Shown here in pieces: positions 1 to 5,192 of a DNA stretch of 5,397 nucleotides. A model generated the notes under the pieces. That model had not been told where the DNA came from, searched no databases, and saw only the letters and a list, made by a program, of their open reading frames with translations. Both the position numbers and the translations under genes were made by a program. This stretch comes from an uncultured Caryophanales bacterium (lineage in GTDB: Bacteria; Bacillota_I; Bacilli_A; RF39; UBA660), in contig CAMVMQ010000060.1 in the NCBI GenBank assembly GCA_947168625.1, positions 1-5,397 of the forward strand, given 5' to 3'. Positions within the stretch are counted from its first letter, which is position 1; each line of letters starts with the position of its first letter.

Positions 1-419
1 AATACCATATTATTAATAAATCTTTGTTCTATTAGATTAGAAGAAATATACTTTTTCATAGCTACAAAAGCATCGGTAATAGCAATACTAGTTTTAATAG
101 CTTCTTTACTTTTAAGTACAGTACTGAGCATTAAAGCACCTTCTTCTGTAAACACTCTGGGATTTTTATATCTGCCACCTCGAGTTTCTCTTTTTTGGTC
201 GAAATTTTCGACCAAAAGATTTTTTGATTCTTCATCAGTAAGTTTAAAAGAATAACGCTCAGGGAACTTTGTTAAATTATTTTTTACAGCCTCATTTACC
301 CTTTTTGTTTCTACATGATAAAGGTTTGCTATATCACTATCTAACATAACAAACTTCCCTCTAACTTCAAAAATCATTTTCTCAATTTCTTGATTATTAA
401 TTACTTGTAATTTATTCAT
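1..419 (-). CDS. ORF6N domain-containing DNA-binding protein (partial, 3' end beyond window)
   Basis: I translated this open frame by hand from the ATG at 419 to the window edge: 139 residues with no stop. The N-terminal part matches the ORF6N domain known from phage antirepressor-like and mobile-element proteins. It has an early IRG/VRGKFVMLDSDIANLY-type segment (about residues 19-34), then VETKRVNEAVKNN, FPERYSFKLT, a GGRYKNPRVFTEEG stretch (about 80-95) and an MLSTVLKS helix. Such proteins are thought to bind DNA, usually with a variable C-terminal domain, which is not visible here. The ATG is preceded by GGAGGG at 428-433 with an 8-base spacer. A good promoter lies upstream, so it is a separate transcription unit. 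The family call is strong. The cellular role, and whether the gene is intact, cannot be judged from the window. Confidence 0.88.
   Translation of the reverse strand, partial: MNKLQVINNQEIEKMIFEVRGKFVMLDSDIANLYHVETKRVNEAVKNNLTKFPERYSFKLTDEESKNLLVENFDQKRETRGGRYKNPRVFTEEGALMLSTVLKSKEAIKTSIAITDAFVAMKKYISSNLIEQRFINNMV
193..217. repeat. Perfect 12-bp inverted repeat inside the ORF6N gene
   Basis: The arms TTTTGGTCGAAA (193-204) and TTTCGACCAAAA (206-217) are exact reverse complements around a single T. They lie in the linker of the ORF6N gene coding for roughly ENFDQK, just before the conserved GGR segment. The repeat could be a protein-binding operator or an mRNA hairpin, or it could be chance in AT-rich coding DNA. 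No function is known to me. Confidence 0.6.
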
Positions 420-473
420 ATCAAAAACCCTCCAAAAAATTATTTTTTTTTCTTTCAAATTCTTAGCACAAAA

Positions 474-502
474 ACTTTATCATAAACTAAATAGAGTGTC
501 AA
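474..502 (-). promoter_or_regulatory. Promoter of the ORF6N gene
   Basis: On the minus strand a perfect -35 TTGACA (497-502) is followed after 17 bases by TAAAGT (474-479), preceded by TGA (an extended -10). It points to the ATG at 419 and would give a leader of about 50 bases. The element TTGTGCTA (464-471) sits at the expected transcription start and also occurs in two other promoters of the window. Confidence 0.7.
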
Positions 503-522
503 TATAAATTAATAAAGTTAAC

Positions 523-556
523 AAAAAAGGTCTATCAACAATACTGTTGATAGACC
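523..556 (-). terminator. Intrinsic terminator after the CPBP protease gene
   Basis: A perfect 12-bp stem, GGTCTATCAACA (529-540) with TGTTGATAGACC (545-556), closes a 4-base loop. On the minus strand it is followed by six T (528-523). It lies 15 bases beyond the stop codon of the CPBP gene and insulates the ORF6N gene from it. Confidence 0.88.
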
Positions 557-571
557 AATATATTTAAGTAT

Positions 572-1219
572 TTATTTTTTACTAGTAGAGATACCAATTA
601 CAAGTAAAATAATACCAAGTATTAATATATAAGGATTGAAATTAAATAAGAAAGAAGAGACGATATTCGCAGATATATGAATAGTAATTGGTACTAGTAT
701 ATCTTTCTTTTTAATATAATAATAAGAATTAAATAGACCAATAATAAATGCATAGATAATGGTAGTAATACCATTATGACATATAGCAAATATAAAGGAA
801 GATAATATTATACATAAAATATTATTATTAAATATAGATAATTTATTAATGAGACTATATCTGAATAAAACTTCTTCAAAAATAGGACCAATAATACCTG
901 AAGCCATAATATCAAGTATAATAGGAATATTTGTTATTTCAAACCTAATACCAAGGTTAAAAATAATCATATTATAAATAATAGAAAGTGATATACCTAG
1001 TAGTATATAAGAAAAATAGTTATGTTTAAAAGATAATTTAATACTCTTTAATTTAATAAATATATAAATAAGTTCAAATATAGAAAGAATAATAGTACCT
1101 AGGATAATCGATTTATCTATACCAAATATTAGAATACATCCAAATAATAATACATATTGAATAAGCATAATAAGAAGAATTTCTCTTATAGATAAAAATA
1201 CGTTTTTAATGTACAGCAT
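572..1219 (-). CDS. CPBP family intramembrane glutamic endopeptidase (Abi/CAAX-protease-like)
   Basis: This 215-aa, very hydrophobic protein has several predicted membrane segments (about residues 10-33, 38-57, 68-88, 99-112, 132-147, 151-166, 193-211). It carries the three CPBP signatures: EEVLFR at 115-120 (EExxxR), FAICH at 144-148 (FxxxH) and HISAN at 181-185 (HxxxN). The two glutamates and two histidines would form the intramembrane active site. Family members include eukaryotic prenyl-protein proteases and bacterial proteins linked to bacteriocin immunity or protein maturation; the substrate here is unknown. The ATG at 1219 has GGAGGA only 3-4 bases upstream, which is tight; CTG at codon 2 is an unlikely alternative. 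No convincing promoter of its own is visible in the 68-base gap after the cold-shock gene, so it may be expressed by read-through of that gene's terminator. Confidence 0.9.
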   Translation of the reverse strand: MLYIKNVFLSIREILLIMLIQYVLLFGCILIFGIDKSIILGTIILSIFELIYIFIKLKSIKLSFKHNYFSYILLGISLSIIYNMIIFNLGIRFEITNIPIILDIMASGIIGPIFEEVLFRYSLINKLSIFNNNILCIILSSFIFAICHNGITTIIYAFIIGLFNSYYYIKKKDILVPITIHISANIVSSFLFNFNPYILILGIILLVIGISTSKK

Positions 1220-1234
1220 ACATCCTCCATATAT

Positions 1235-1273
1235 AAAAAATAAGATAGCTTTAAGTACTTCTAGCTGTCTTAT
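1235..1273 (-). terminator. Imperfect intrinsic terminator after the cold-shock gene
   Basis: The arms 1240-1250 and 1263-1273 pair over 11 positions with one mismatch (C opposite A) on the minus strand. An AAGTACTT palindrome lies in the loop, and six or more T follow (1240-1235). The imperfect stem and the absence of a clear promoter for the next gene suggest partial rather than complete termination. Confidence 0.65.
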
Positions 1274-1287
1274 ATATTTTTATCGAA

Positions 1288-1500
1288 TTAAGCCCTAACA
1301 TTAGATTCTGCTACTACATTAATAGCCTGTAAGCCTTTTGCAGTTTCAATTAAATCAAACATAACGACTTGACCCTCAGATAAAGATTTATACCCATCTT
1401 GCTTAATAGCGGAGTAATGAACAAAAATGTCCTCTCCAGTTGGGTAATCAATGAAGCCATAACCCTTGTCGTTGTTGAACCACTTAACTCTTCCTTGCAT
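1288..1500 (-). CDS. csp: Cold-shock domain protein (CspA/CspB type)
   Basis: This 70-aa protein is a full-length single cold-shock domain, close to the 66-67 aa usual for Bacillus CspB plus a short tail. It has the VKWFN start, the RNP1 motif KGYGFI (residues 12-17) and the RNP2 motif IFVHY (25-29). These aromatic residues bind single-stranded RNA or DNA, so the protein is expected to act as an RNA chaperone in the cytoplasm. The ATG at 1500 follows an AAGGTGG ribosome-binding site. A sigma-A promoter lies about 30 bases upstream of it, so the leader is short and lacks room for the long thermosensing leader of E. coli cspA. Constitutive or growth-linked expression is my inference. The paralogue number, and so the exact csp letter, cannot be set from one gene. 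Confidence 0.96.
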   Translation of the reverse strand: MQGRVKWFNNDKGYGFIDYPTGEDIFVHYSAIKQDGYKSLSEGQVVMFDLIETAKGLQAINVVAESNVRA

Positions 1501-1536
1501 AATACCACCTTCCCTTTCTGTCCTTCTTACAAGAAT

Positions 1537-1566
1537 ATTATAATATACTGCCTAGTGATTTTGCAA
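1537..1566 (-). promoter_or_regulatory. Promoter of the cold-shock gene
   Basis: On the minus strand TTGCAA (1561-1566) is followed after 18 bases by a perfect TATAAT (1537-1542). Transcription should start near 1530, giving a leader of about 30 bases. Confidence 0.75.
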
Positions 1567-1604
1567 ACAATTAAGTAAGACAAAAATCGATAAATATTTC
1601 TTCT

Positions 1605-1623
1605 AAGTTGAACTTGCCGCAAG
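1605..1623. repeat. Two overlapping short inverted repeats upstream of csp
   Basis: AAGTT-G-AACTT (1605-1615) and CTTGC-C-GCAAG (1613-1623) are both perfect and share CTT. They form the most GC-containing spot in the otherwise AT-rich 1567-1724 gap, about 40 bases upstream of the csp -35 box. They could be an operator; the arms are only 5 bp each, so chance is possible. The rest of this gap holds no gene that I can support. Confidence 0.4.
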
Positions 1624-1701
1624 CAGTATAAGTGTATCATGGTAATTAACAAGATTAATCAAAATAATGAACAAAAATACAATAATAAATATAATTTATA
1701 T

Positions 1702-1715
1702 TTTAGTTAACTAAA
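1702..1715. repeat. 14-bp perfect palindrome TTTAGTTAACTAAA
   Basis: This self-complementary site lies just beyond the parB terminator in the non-coding gap between parB and csp. It is a possible protein-binding site. It is not the parS consensus, which is TGTTTCACGTGAAACA. An AT-rich palindrome of this size can also arise by chance. Confidence 0.4.
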
Positions 1716-1724
1716 TGTAACCGT

Positions 1725-1751
1725 AAAAAAAGTAGCACGGAATTGCTACTT
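1725..1751 (-). terminator. Intrinsic terminator of the parA-parB operon
   Basis: The 8-bp arms AAGTAGCA and TGCTACTT (1744-1751 and 1730-1737) close a 6-base loop. On the minus strand a run of seven T (1731-1725) follows. The first arm contains the parB stop codon TAG, so coding sequence and terminator overlap. Confidence 0.85.
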
Positions 1752-2624
1752 AATATCAATATGCATAATTTCAAGTATTCTATTCAAATCATTAACATTC
1801 TCGAAATAAATACTTATTTTTTTGTTATCAATTCTAACCCTCGTACCAAGAGTTTCTTTCATTTCTTTTTCAATTTGTGAATAGTCATTATTAACATTTC
1901 TTCTGGTAACTGGAACTCTCTTTCTAATTTCTTTTTCTCTACTTATTACTTCAATATCATGAACACTCAAATTATCATTAACAATTCGTCTGGCAAGATT
2001 CTTAACTTCTTCAGCATCATCCATTTTACTAAGTACCCTAGCATGACCCATCGATATTTCATTATTTAAGACCATTTTTTGAACACTATCAGGTAAGTTA
2101 AGAAGCCCAAGAATATTAGTTACATGCGTCCTACTTTTACCAATCTTTTGAGCCAAATCCTCTTGCCTAATATCTAAGTTATCAATAATACCCTTATATG
2201 CCCAAGCAAGTTCAATAGCGGTTAGATTTTCTCTCTGAAGATTCTCTAAAAGTGATATTTCCCTCATTTCTTCATCAGAAAAATCTTTAATAATTGCTGG
2301 AATTGTCTCTCTGCCGGCAAGTTTACTAGCTCTAAGTCTTCTCTCACCTGCTATCAAATCGTAACCTTTTATTGCTTTTTTTACAATTATAGGTTGAAAG
2401 ACACCATGAACTTTTATTGACTCAGATAGTTCCAATAAAGCTTCTTCATTAAATGCCTTCCTAGGTTGATAAGGATTAGGCCTAATATCATTTACAGGTA
2501 ACTCTTTGATATCACTTTCATTTGCATTTTCAATAATATTATTTTCAAAGGTATCAAAATCTAATACTTCTGTTGAAAAAAGTTCTTCTAGGCCTCTACC
2601 TAGTGCCTTCTTCTTCTGTTCCAT
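1746..2624 (-). CDS. parB: Chromosome partitioning protein ParB/Spo0J
   Basis: The 292-aa length is close to B. subtilis Spo0J (282). Domains in order: an N-terminal ParA-activating motif KALGRGLEELF (residues 6-16); the ParB N-terminal CTPase domain with NPYQPR (50-55), HGVFQP (73-78), AGERRLRA (92-99) and ENLQRE (127-132); a helix-turn-helix with QEDLAQKIGKSRTHV (154-168) and SMGHAR (191-196); a variable linker; and a C-terminal dimerisation region ending NDLNRILEIM. ParB loads on parS, slides as a CTP-dependent clamp, stimulates ParA and recruits SMC. The GERR and ENLQRE motifs needed for CTP binding are intact. The Arg and Gly at 165 and 193 fit ParB rather than Noc. Gly173 replaces the arginine usual in the LRLL segment. 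The start overlaps the 3' end of parA by 29 bases; its GGAGG (2637-2641) lies 12 bases upstream, a rather long spacing. Confidence 0.97.
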   Translation of the reverse strand: MEQKKKALGRGLEELFSTEVLDFDTFENNIIENANESDIKELPVNDIRPNPYQPRKAFNEEALLELSESIKVHGVFQPIIVKKAIKGYDLIAGERRLRASKLAGRETIPAIIKDFSDEEMREISLLENLQRENLTAIELAWAYKGIIDNLDIRQEDLAQKIGKSRTHVTNILGLLNLPDSVQKMVLNNEISMGHARVLSKMDDAEEVKNLARRIVNDNLSVHDIEVISREKEIRKRVPVTRRNVNNDYSQIEKEMKETLGTRVRIDNKKISIYFENVNDLNRILEIMHIDIK

Positions 2625-3408
2625 TTCTATTAATAACCTCCTTTGCTAAATTTAAATAAGCAATAGTTCCTTTATTCCTTGGTTCATATTCCAAAATCGG
2701 TTTACCATGTGATGGAGCCTCTGCTAGTCTTACTAGTCTTGGTATAATTGTATTATAAACTCTTTCTTTAAAGAACCCCTTAATACTCTCAATTACTTCC
2801 ACTCCTAAATTGGTATTAGAAAACATTGTTAAAAGCACTCCTTCTATTTCAAGATTAGGATTAACTTTTCTCTGAGCCAGCATTATTGTATTAATAAGTT
2901 GCATTATTCCCTCTAGCGCAAAATATTCACACTGAACTGGTATAAGCACTGAGTTAGCAGCAGCAAGTGCGTTAGTAGTGAGAATACCTAAAGATGGTGG
3001 ACAATCTATTAAAATATAATCGTAATTATCTTTAATCTTTAATATTTCATCTTTTAATCTTGTTACCCTATTAAAACTATATCCCTTTTCCTTTGCCTTT
3101 TTTTCTAACTCAATCAATTCCATATCTACTCCAGCTAAATTTAGATAAGCAGGAATTAAACTAAGATTTTGACTTTTCGTTTTTATAATTGAACCTTCAA
3201 TTGAAGATTTCATTGTTAATACTTCATAAATACTACTAGAAATATCACCTTTATCTACTCCAACTCCAGTAGTGGCATTCCCTTGCGGATCTAAATCAAT
3301 CATTAATACTTTTTTTCCTAATACTCCTAAAGAGGCAGCCAAATTAATACTGGTTGTAGTTTTACCTACACCACCCTTTTGGTTTACAATTGCAATTACT
3401 TTACCCAT
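2596..3408 (-). CDS. parA: Chromosome partitioning ATPase ParA/Soj
   Basis: This 270-aa protein (253 in B. subtilis Soj) starts with MGKVIAIVNQ and has the deviant Walker A KGGVGKTT (11-18) with signature Lys11 and catalytic-loop Lys16. It also has DLDPQGNATT (38-47), Walker B ILIDCPP (132-138), PVQCEYFALEG (157-167) and VRLAEAPSHGKP (226-237). It is an ATP-dependent dimer that binds DNA non-specifically and works with ParB in origin segregation; in B. subtilis it also regulates DnaA. The extra length is partly an insertion of charged residues around 100-115. The segment TMFSNTNLG (194-202) is one residue shorter than the usual TMxDxRTNL and lacks the arginine matching Soj Arg189, while the match to Arg218 (Arg227) is kept. 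The ATG at 3408 has AGGTGA (3415-3420) at good spacing. It is first gene of the operon with parB. Confidence 0.97.
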   Translation of the reverse strand: MGKVIAIVNQKGGVGKTTTSINLAASLGVLGKKVLMIDLDPQGNATTGVGVDKGDISSSIYEVLTMKSSIEGSIIKTKSQNLSLIPAYLNLAGVDMELIELEKKAKEKGYSFNRVTRLKDEILKIKDNYDYILIDCPPSLGILTTNALAAANSVLIPVQCEYFALEGIMQLINTIMLAQRKVNPNLEIEGVLLTMFSNTNLGVEVIESIKGFFKERVYNTIIPRLVRLAEAPSHGKPILEYEPRNKGTIAYLNLAKEVINRNGTEEEGTR

Positions 3409-3437
3409 ATACTGTCACCTTATTTTCCTCATATACA

Positions 3438-3446
3438 ATTTTAACA
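3438..3446 (-). promoter_or_regulatory. Possible extended -10 promoter of parA-parB
   Basis: On the minus strand TGTTAAAAT forms a TGn extended -10 (TAAAAT at 3438-3443). The -35 region 17 bases upstream is only T-rich, with no real match to TTGACA. It would give a leader of about 20 bases before the parA ATG. It is the best candidate in the 3421-3556 gap but is not certain. Confidence 0.4.
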
Positions 3447-3517
3447 GAAAAAGTAAAAAAAAGAAATACCCATTTAGGTTTAAATTAAATTTTTATTTTT
3501 TTTACATTTATCATCGG

Positions 3518-3541
3518 TCAAATTAACTGAGGCTAATTTGA
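3518..3541. repeat. Inverted repeat between the unknown operon and parA
   Basis: The arms TCAAATTA (3518-3525) and TAATTTGA (3534-3541) match perfectly. In RNA from the minus strand the stem extends to 10 pairs with one G-U pair and a CTCA tetraloop. No T-run follows on either strand, so it is not a simple terminator. It lies about 75-110 bases upstream of the proposed parA transcription start and could be an operator or a leader hairpin. Confidence 0.5.
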
Positions 3542-3556
3542 GATTCCTATTACTAT

Positions 3557-3584
3557 AAAAAGAGAGTACATATTTTTTACTCTC
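3557..3584 (-). terminator. Intrinsic terminator of the unknown gene cluster
   Basis: The arms GAGAGTA (3562-3568) and TACTCTC (3578-3584) pair over 7 bp with a 9-base loop. On the minus strand five T follow. It starts 5 bases past the stop of the 120-aa gene and separates this cluster from parA-parB. Confidence 0.78.
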
Positions 3585-3589
3585 CTATT

Positions 3590-3952
3590 CTATTTTTTTA
3601 ATCCTTTTACTAGAACACATTTACTAGATAAGTTTGATATAAAATCATCACCATAAATTCTATATAGAGCTTCATATACAATGTCATCAATATTAGTATG
3701 TTTTCTATCATAATTATCAAAATAATTACCATAATTATCTGTTTTTGATTTAAGAAAATTATTTCTAGCAATACTATAAGCAACAATATACATAGCATTT
3801 TCTAAAAGCAGTGGTGTACCTTCTTTAACACAAGGAAAATTAATAATTTTATCATAGCATTTTTTAAATTCTTCATAACTTCTTTTATAATCTTCTTCAA
3901 CACCAAGATCAAAATATTCTCTAGCGATTCTTTCTAAATTCTTAGCATCCAT
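3590..3952 (-). CDS. Hypothetical protein, 120 aa (last gene of the unknown cluster)
   Basis: I do not recognise a family. The start was set to ATG 3952 because AAGGAG (3961-3966) lies 8 bases upstream of it; an in-frame TTG at 3958 is only 2 bases from that site. The predicted protein is soluble and mostly helical, with no signal peptide or membrane segment. It has a charged first half (MDAKNLERIAREYFDLG, then YKRSYEEFKKCYDKI) reminiscent of helical-repeat packing, a central LLLENAMYIVAYSIARNNF helix (about residues 49-67), a Tyr/Asn/Asp-rich loop (about 70-85: DNYGNYFDNYDRKH) and a final IVYEALYRIYG helix with a basic end. The ATG is 2 bases after the stop of the 221-aa gene, so the two are almost surely co-translated. 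The steady reading frame and good ribosome-binding site support a real gene; the function is unknown. Confidence 0.85.
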   Translation of the reverse strand: MDAKNLERIAREYFDLGVEEDYKRSYEEFKKCYDKIINFPCVKEGTPLLLENAMYIVAYSIARNNFLKSKTDNYGNYFDNYDRKHTNIDDIVYEALYRIYGDDFISNLSSKCVLVKGLKK

Positions 3953-3954
3953 CT

Positions 3955-4620
3955 TCAATTCTCCTTAACCCTTTTAATTAGCATCTTGCTATTATCGCAC
4001 TCAATTAATAATCTATCAATTTCTTCCCTAAAGAGCATATAAAAAGAATCATCAATATTTTCATTTTTTAGTAACATCTTTATATATTTATAACATATAT
4101 TATTAATTTTTTCATTAAAAACAGATTTTTTTTCTTTACTCAAATATATACCATATTCTTCTCTCAAAATAGTATATAAATCTTCACTAATATTTATATA
4201 TCTCGAAGTTAAGATACTAATATACGTCCAAATTAAAGTATCAGGAATAATATTTTTAAGATTGTATTTCACCATGCATTTTTTGGTAAAAAAACCAATC
4301 TCATCTCTTATTTTATGCAATATATATTGGTAGTAGTCATAAATAACTTTATTATCATTCGACATTTTAGCTTTAATAAGAAATATCTCTATCCAATCTT
4401 CAATTGAAGTATTAACATCCCTTAAAGAATTATAGTAAATTATTCTATCATCATCTAAATAATAGTCTTTTGAAGTGTTAATAAAAACATTCCTATTAAA
4501 TGAATCATTTGAGGACTCATTTTTTTTAGGCCCTCCATTTACAAGTTTATCATATATAGTAACTGGAAAAGAATAAGCAAGTAATTCTCTATGACATTTA
4601 TTTATAAAATATTTACTCAA
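3955..4620 (-). CDS. Hypothetical protein, 221 aa, TTG start (middle gene of the unknown cluster)
   Basis: I do not recognise a family. The chosen start is TTG 4620: AAGAAGGA sits 6 bases upstream, while the farther in-frame ATG at 4638 has no ribosome-binding site and lies within a few bases of the predicted transcription start. The protein is predicted soluble, basic and largely helical, rich in Lys, Asn, Ile and Tyr, without signal peptide or membrane span. Visible segments are an Asn/Ser-rich loop after NGGPKKN, an IEDWIEIFLIKAKM helix, a VIYDYYQYILHKIRDEIGFF helix near the middle, and C-terminal helices YKYIKMLLKN and FREEIDRLLIE. No catalytic motif is evident. It ends in TGA, 2 bases before the next gene. 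It lies between rpmH and parA, where an uncharacterised chromosome-related role is conceivable but unproven. Base composition resembles its neighbours, so recent transfer is not indicated. Confidence 0.85.
   Translation of the reverse strand: MSKYFINKCHRELLAYSFPVTIYDKLVNGGPKKNESSNDSFNRNVFINTSKDYYLDDDRIIYYNSLRDVNTSIEDWIEIFLIKAKMSNDNKVIYDYYQYILHKIRDEIGFFTKKCMVKYNLKNIIPDTLIWTYISILTSRYINISEDLYTILREEYGIYLSKEKKSVFNEKINNICYKYIKMLLKNENIDDSFYMLFREEIDRLLIECDNSKMLIKRVKEN
3961..3966 (-). promoter_or_regulatory. Ribosome-binding site that fixes the 120-aa gene start
   Basis: AAGGAG lies inside the last codons of the 221-aa gene, 8 bases before ATG 3952. This spacing excludes the upstream TTG at 3958 as the main start and links translation of the two genes. 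Confidence 0.75.
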
Positions 4621-4635
4621 ACATATTCCTTCTTT
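4621..4635 (-). promoter_or_regulatory. Ribosome-binding site that fixes the TTG start
   Basis: AAAGAAGGA (4627-4635) is followed by a 6-base spacer and then TTG at 4620. It lies inside the longer in-frame reading from ATG 4638 and so argues against that start. Confidence 0.7.
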
Positions 4636-4650
4636 CATAATTCGGAAAAT

Positions 4651-4679
4651 ATATTAGCACAAATCATCAATTAATGCAA
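4651..4679 (-). promoter_or_regulatory. Promoter of the 221-aa/120-aa gene pair
   Basis: On the minus strand TTGCAT (4674-4679) is followed after 17 bases by TAATAT (4651-4656), preceded by TGTGC (a TRTGn extended -10). Transcription should start near 4644. It lies between the 129-aa gene stop and the TTG start, so the pair can be expressed apart from the first gene. It carries the element TTGTGCTA. Confidence 0.75.
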
Positions 4680-4697
4680 ATAAAAAAAGATATTCAT

Positions 4698-5087
4698 TTA
4701 ATCACTTCTTACTAATTCACGAATTTTACCCCTGTCAACATATTTACAAGTTTCAGTCAAAGCATCAGTGATTATTTTCTCTATACTCTTACATCTTGCT
4801 GCCAAGATAAAATTACGCATTTCTAAATCATTTGCCATTTCATTAGCAAAATTAATGAAGAAAATATTACTAGAAATATCGCTAGCAGTTACATAAGAGG
4901 CAAATAATAAGTTTTGGTGATTTCCATTATTCTCCCTAAGATATTTTTTTATTATTTGATAGCAATAGTTAAAAACACTTAAACCAACGATTTTGTCACC
5001 ATCAACATCAAAATAATCACTAATTATTAAATTTAATTCTTCAGTAGTTAATTCCAATTCTGAACTTAATTCAAACTCAAACTCCAT
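4698..5087 (-). CDS. Hypothetical protein, 129 aa (first gene of the unknown cluster)
   Basis: I do not recognise a family. The start was set to ATG 5087, behind AGGAGGGTAGGT. The longer reading from ATG 5132 has no ribosome-binding site and would begin almost at the predicted transcription start. The protein is predicted soluble. The N-terminus is very acidic with alternating Glu and hydrophobic residues (MEFEFELSSELELTTEEL), followed by ISDYFDVDGDKIVG, a helix around NYCYQIIKKYLRENN, a small-residue stretch FASYVTASDISSNIFFINFANEM, then ILAARCKSIEKIITDALTE and a basic-acidic tail. There is no membrane segment. It is divergent from rpmH and leads towards the 221-aa gene. A poly-T stretch follows its stop codon (4682-4688) without a clear stem, so read-through into the next genes is likely. 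The reading frame and control signals look functional; the role is unknown. Confidence 0.83.
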   Translation of the reverse strand: MEFEFELSSELELTTEELNLIISDYFDVDGDKIVGLSVFNYCYQIIKKYLRENNGNHQNLLFASYVTASDISSNIFFINFANEMANDLEMRNFILAARCKSIEKIITDALTETCKYVDRGKIRELVRSD

Positions 5088-5093
5088 TTTATA

Positions 5094-5105
5094 ACCTACC
5101 CTCCT
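5094..5105 (-). promoter_or_regulatory. Ribosome-binding site that fixes the 129-aa gene start
   Basis: The region reads AGGAGGGTAGGT on the minus strand. GGAGG is 12 bases and the second AGG 7-8 bases from ATG 5087. No comparable site stands before the alternative ATG at 5132. Confidence 0.7.
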
Positions 5106-5142
5106 AAATAAAAAATGCATTATTTCATACAACTTGTTTTAT

Positions 5143-5171
5143 ATACTAGCACAATTATAAATTGAAGTCAA
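5143..5171 (-). promoter_or_regulatory. Promoter of the 129-aa gene
   Basis: On the minus strand TTGACT (5166-5171) is followed after 17 bases by TAGTAT (5143-5148), preceded by TGTGC as an extended -10. Transcription should start near 5136. It shares TTGTGCTA with the promoter of the 221-aa gene and is divergent from the rpmH promoter, with about 20 bases between the two -35 boxes. Confidence 0.75.
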
Positions 5172-5192
5172 ACACAAAATAAACAAAAAATG

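Noticed and set aside
529..556. TATCAACA/TGTTGATA sequences resembling DnaA boxes
   Set aside because: They have two mismatches to TTATCCACA and are fully explained as the stem of the CPBP terminator.
1527..1640. 37-aa open frame on the minus strand upstream of csp
   Set aside because: There is no ribosome-binding site before its ATG, and it runs through the csp promoter.
3272..3526. 84-aa open frame on the plus strand
   Set aside because: It lies mostly antisense to the start of parA, whose protein is clearly conserved. It has no ribosome-binding site and a low-complexity Lys/Phe/Tyr tail.
3610..3798. 62-aa open frame on the minus strand
   Set aside because: It is a frame-shifted shadow of the 120-aa gene, with an Ile/Leu/Met-rich composition typical of AT-rich out-of-frame translation and no ribosome-binding site.
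4680..4700. Terminator after the 129-aa gene
   Set aside because: A run of seven T exists on the minus strand, but no convincing stem precedes it.
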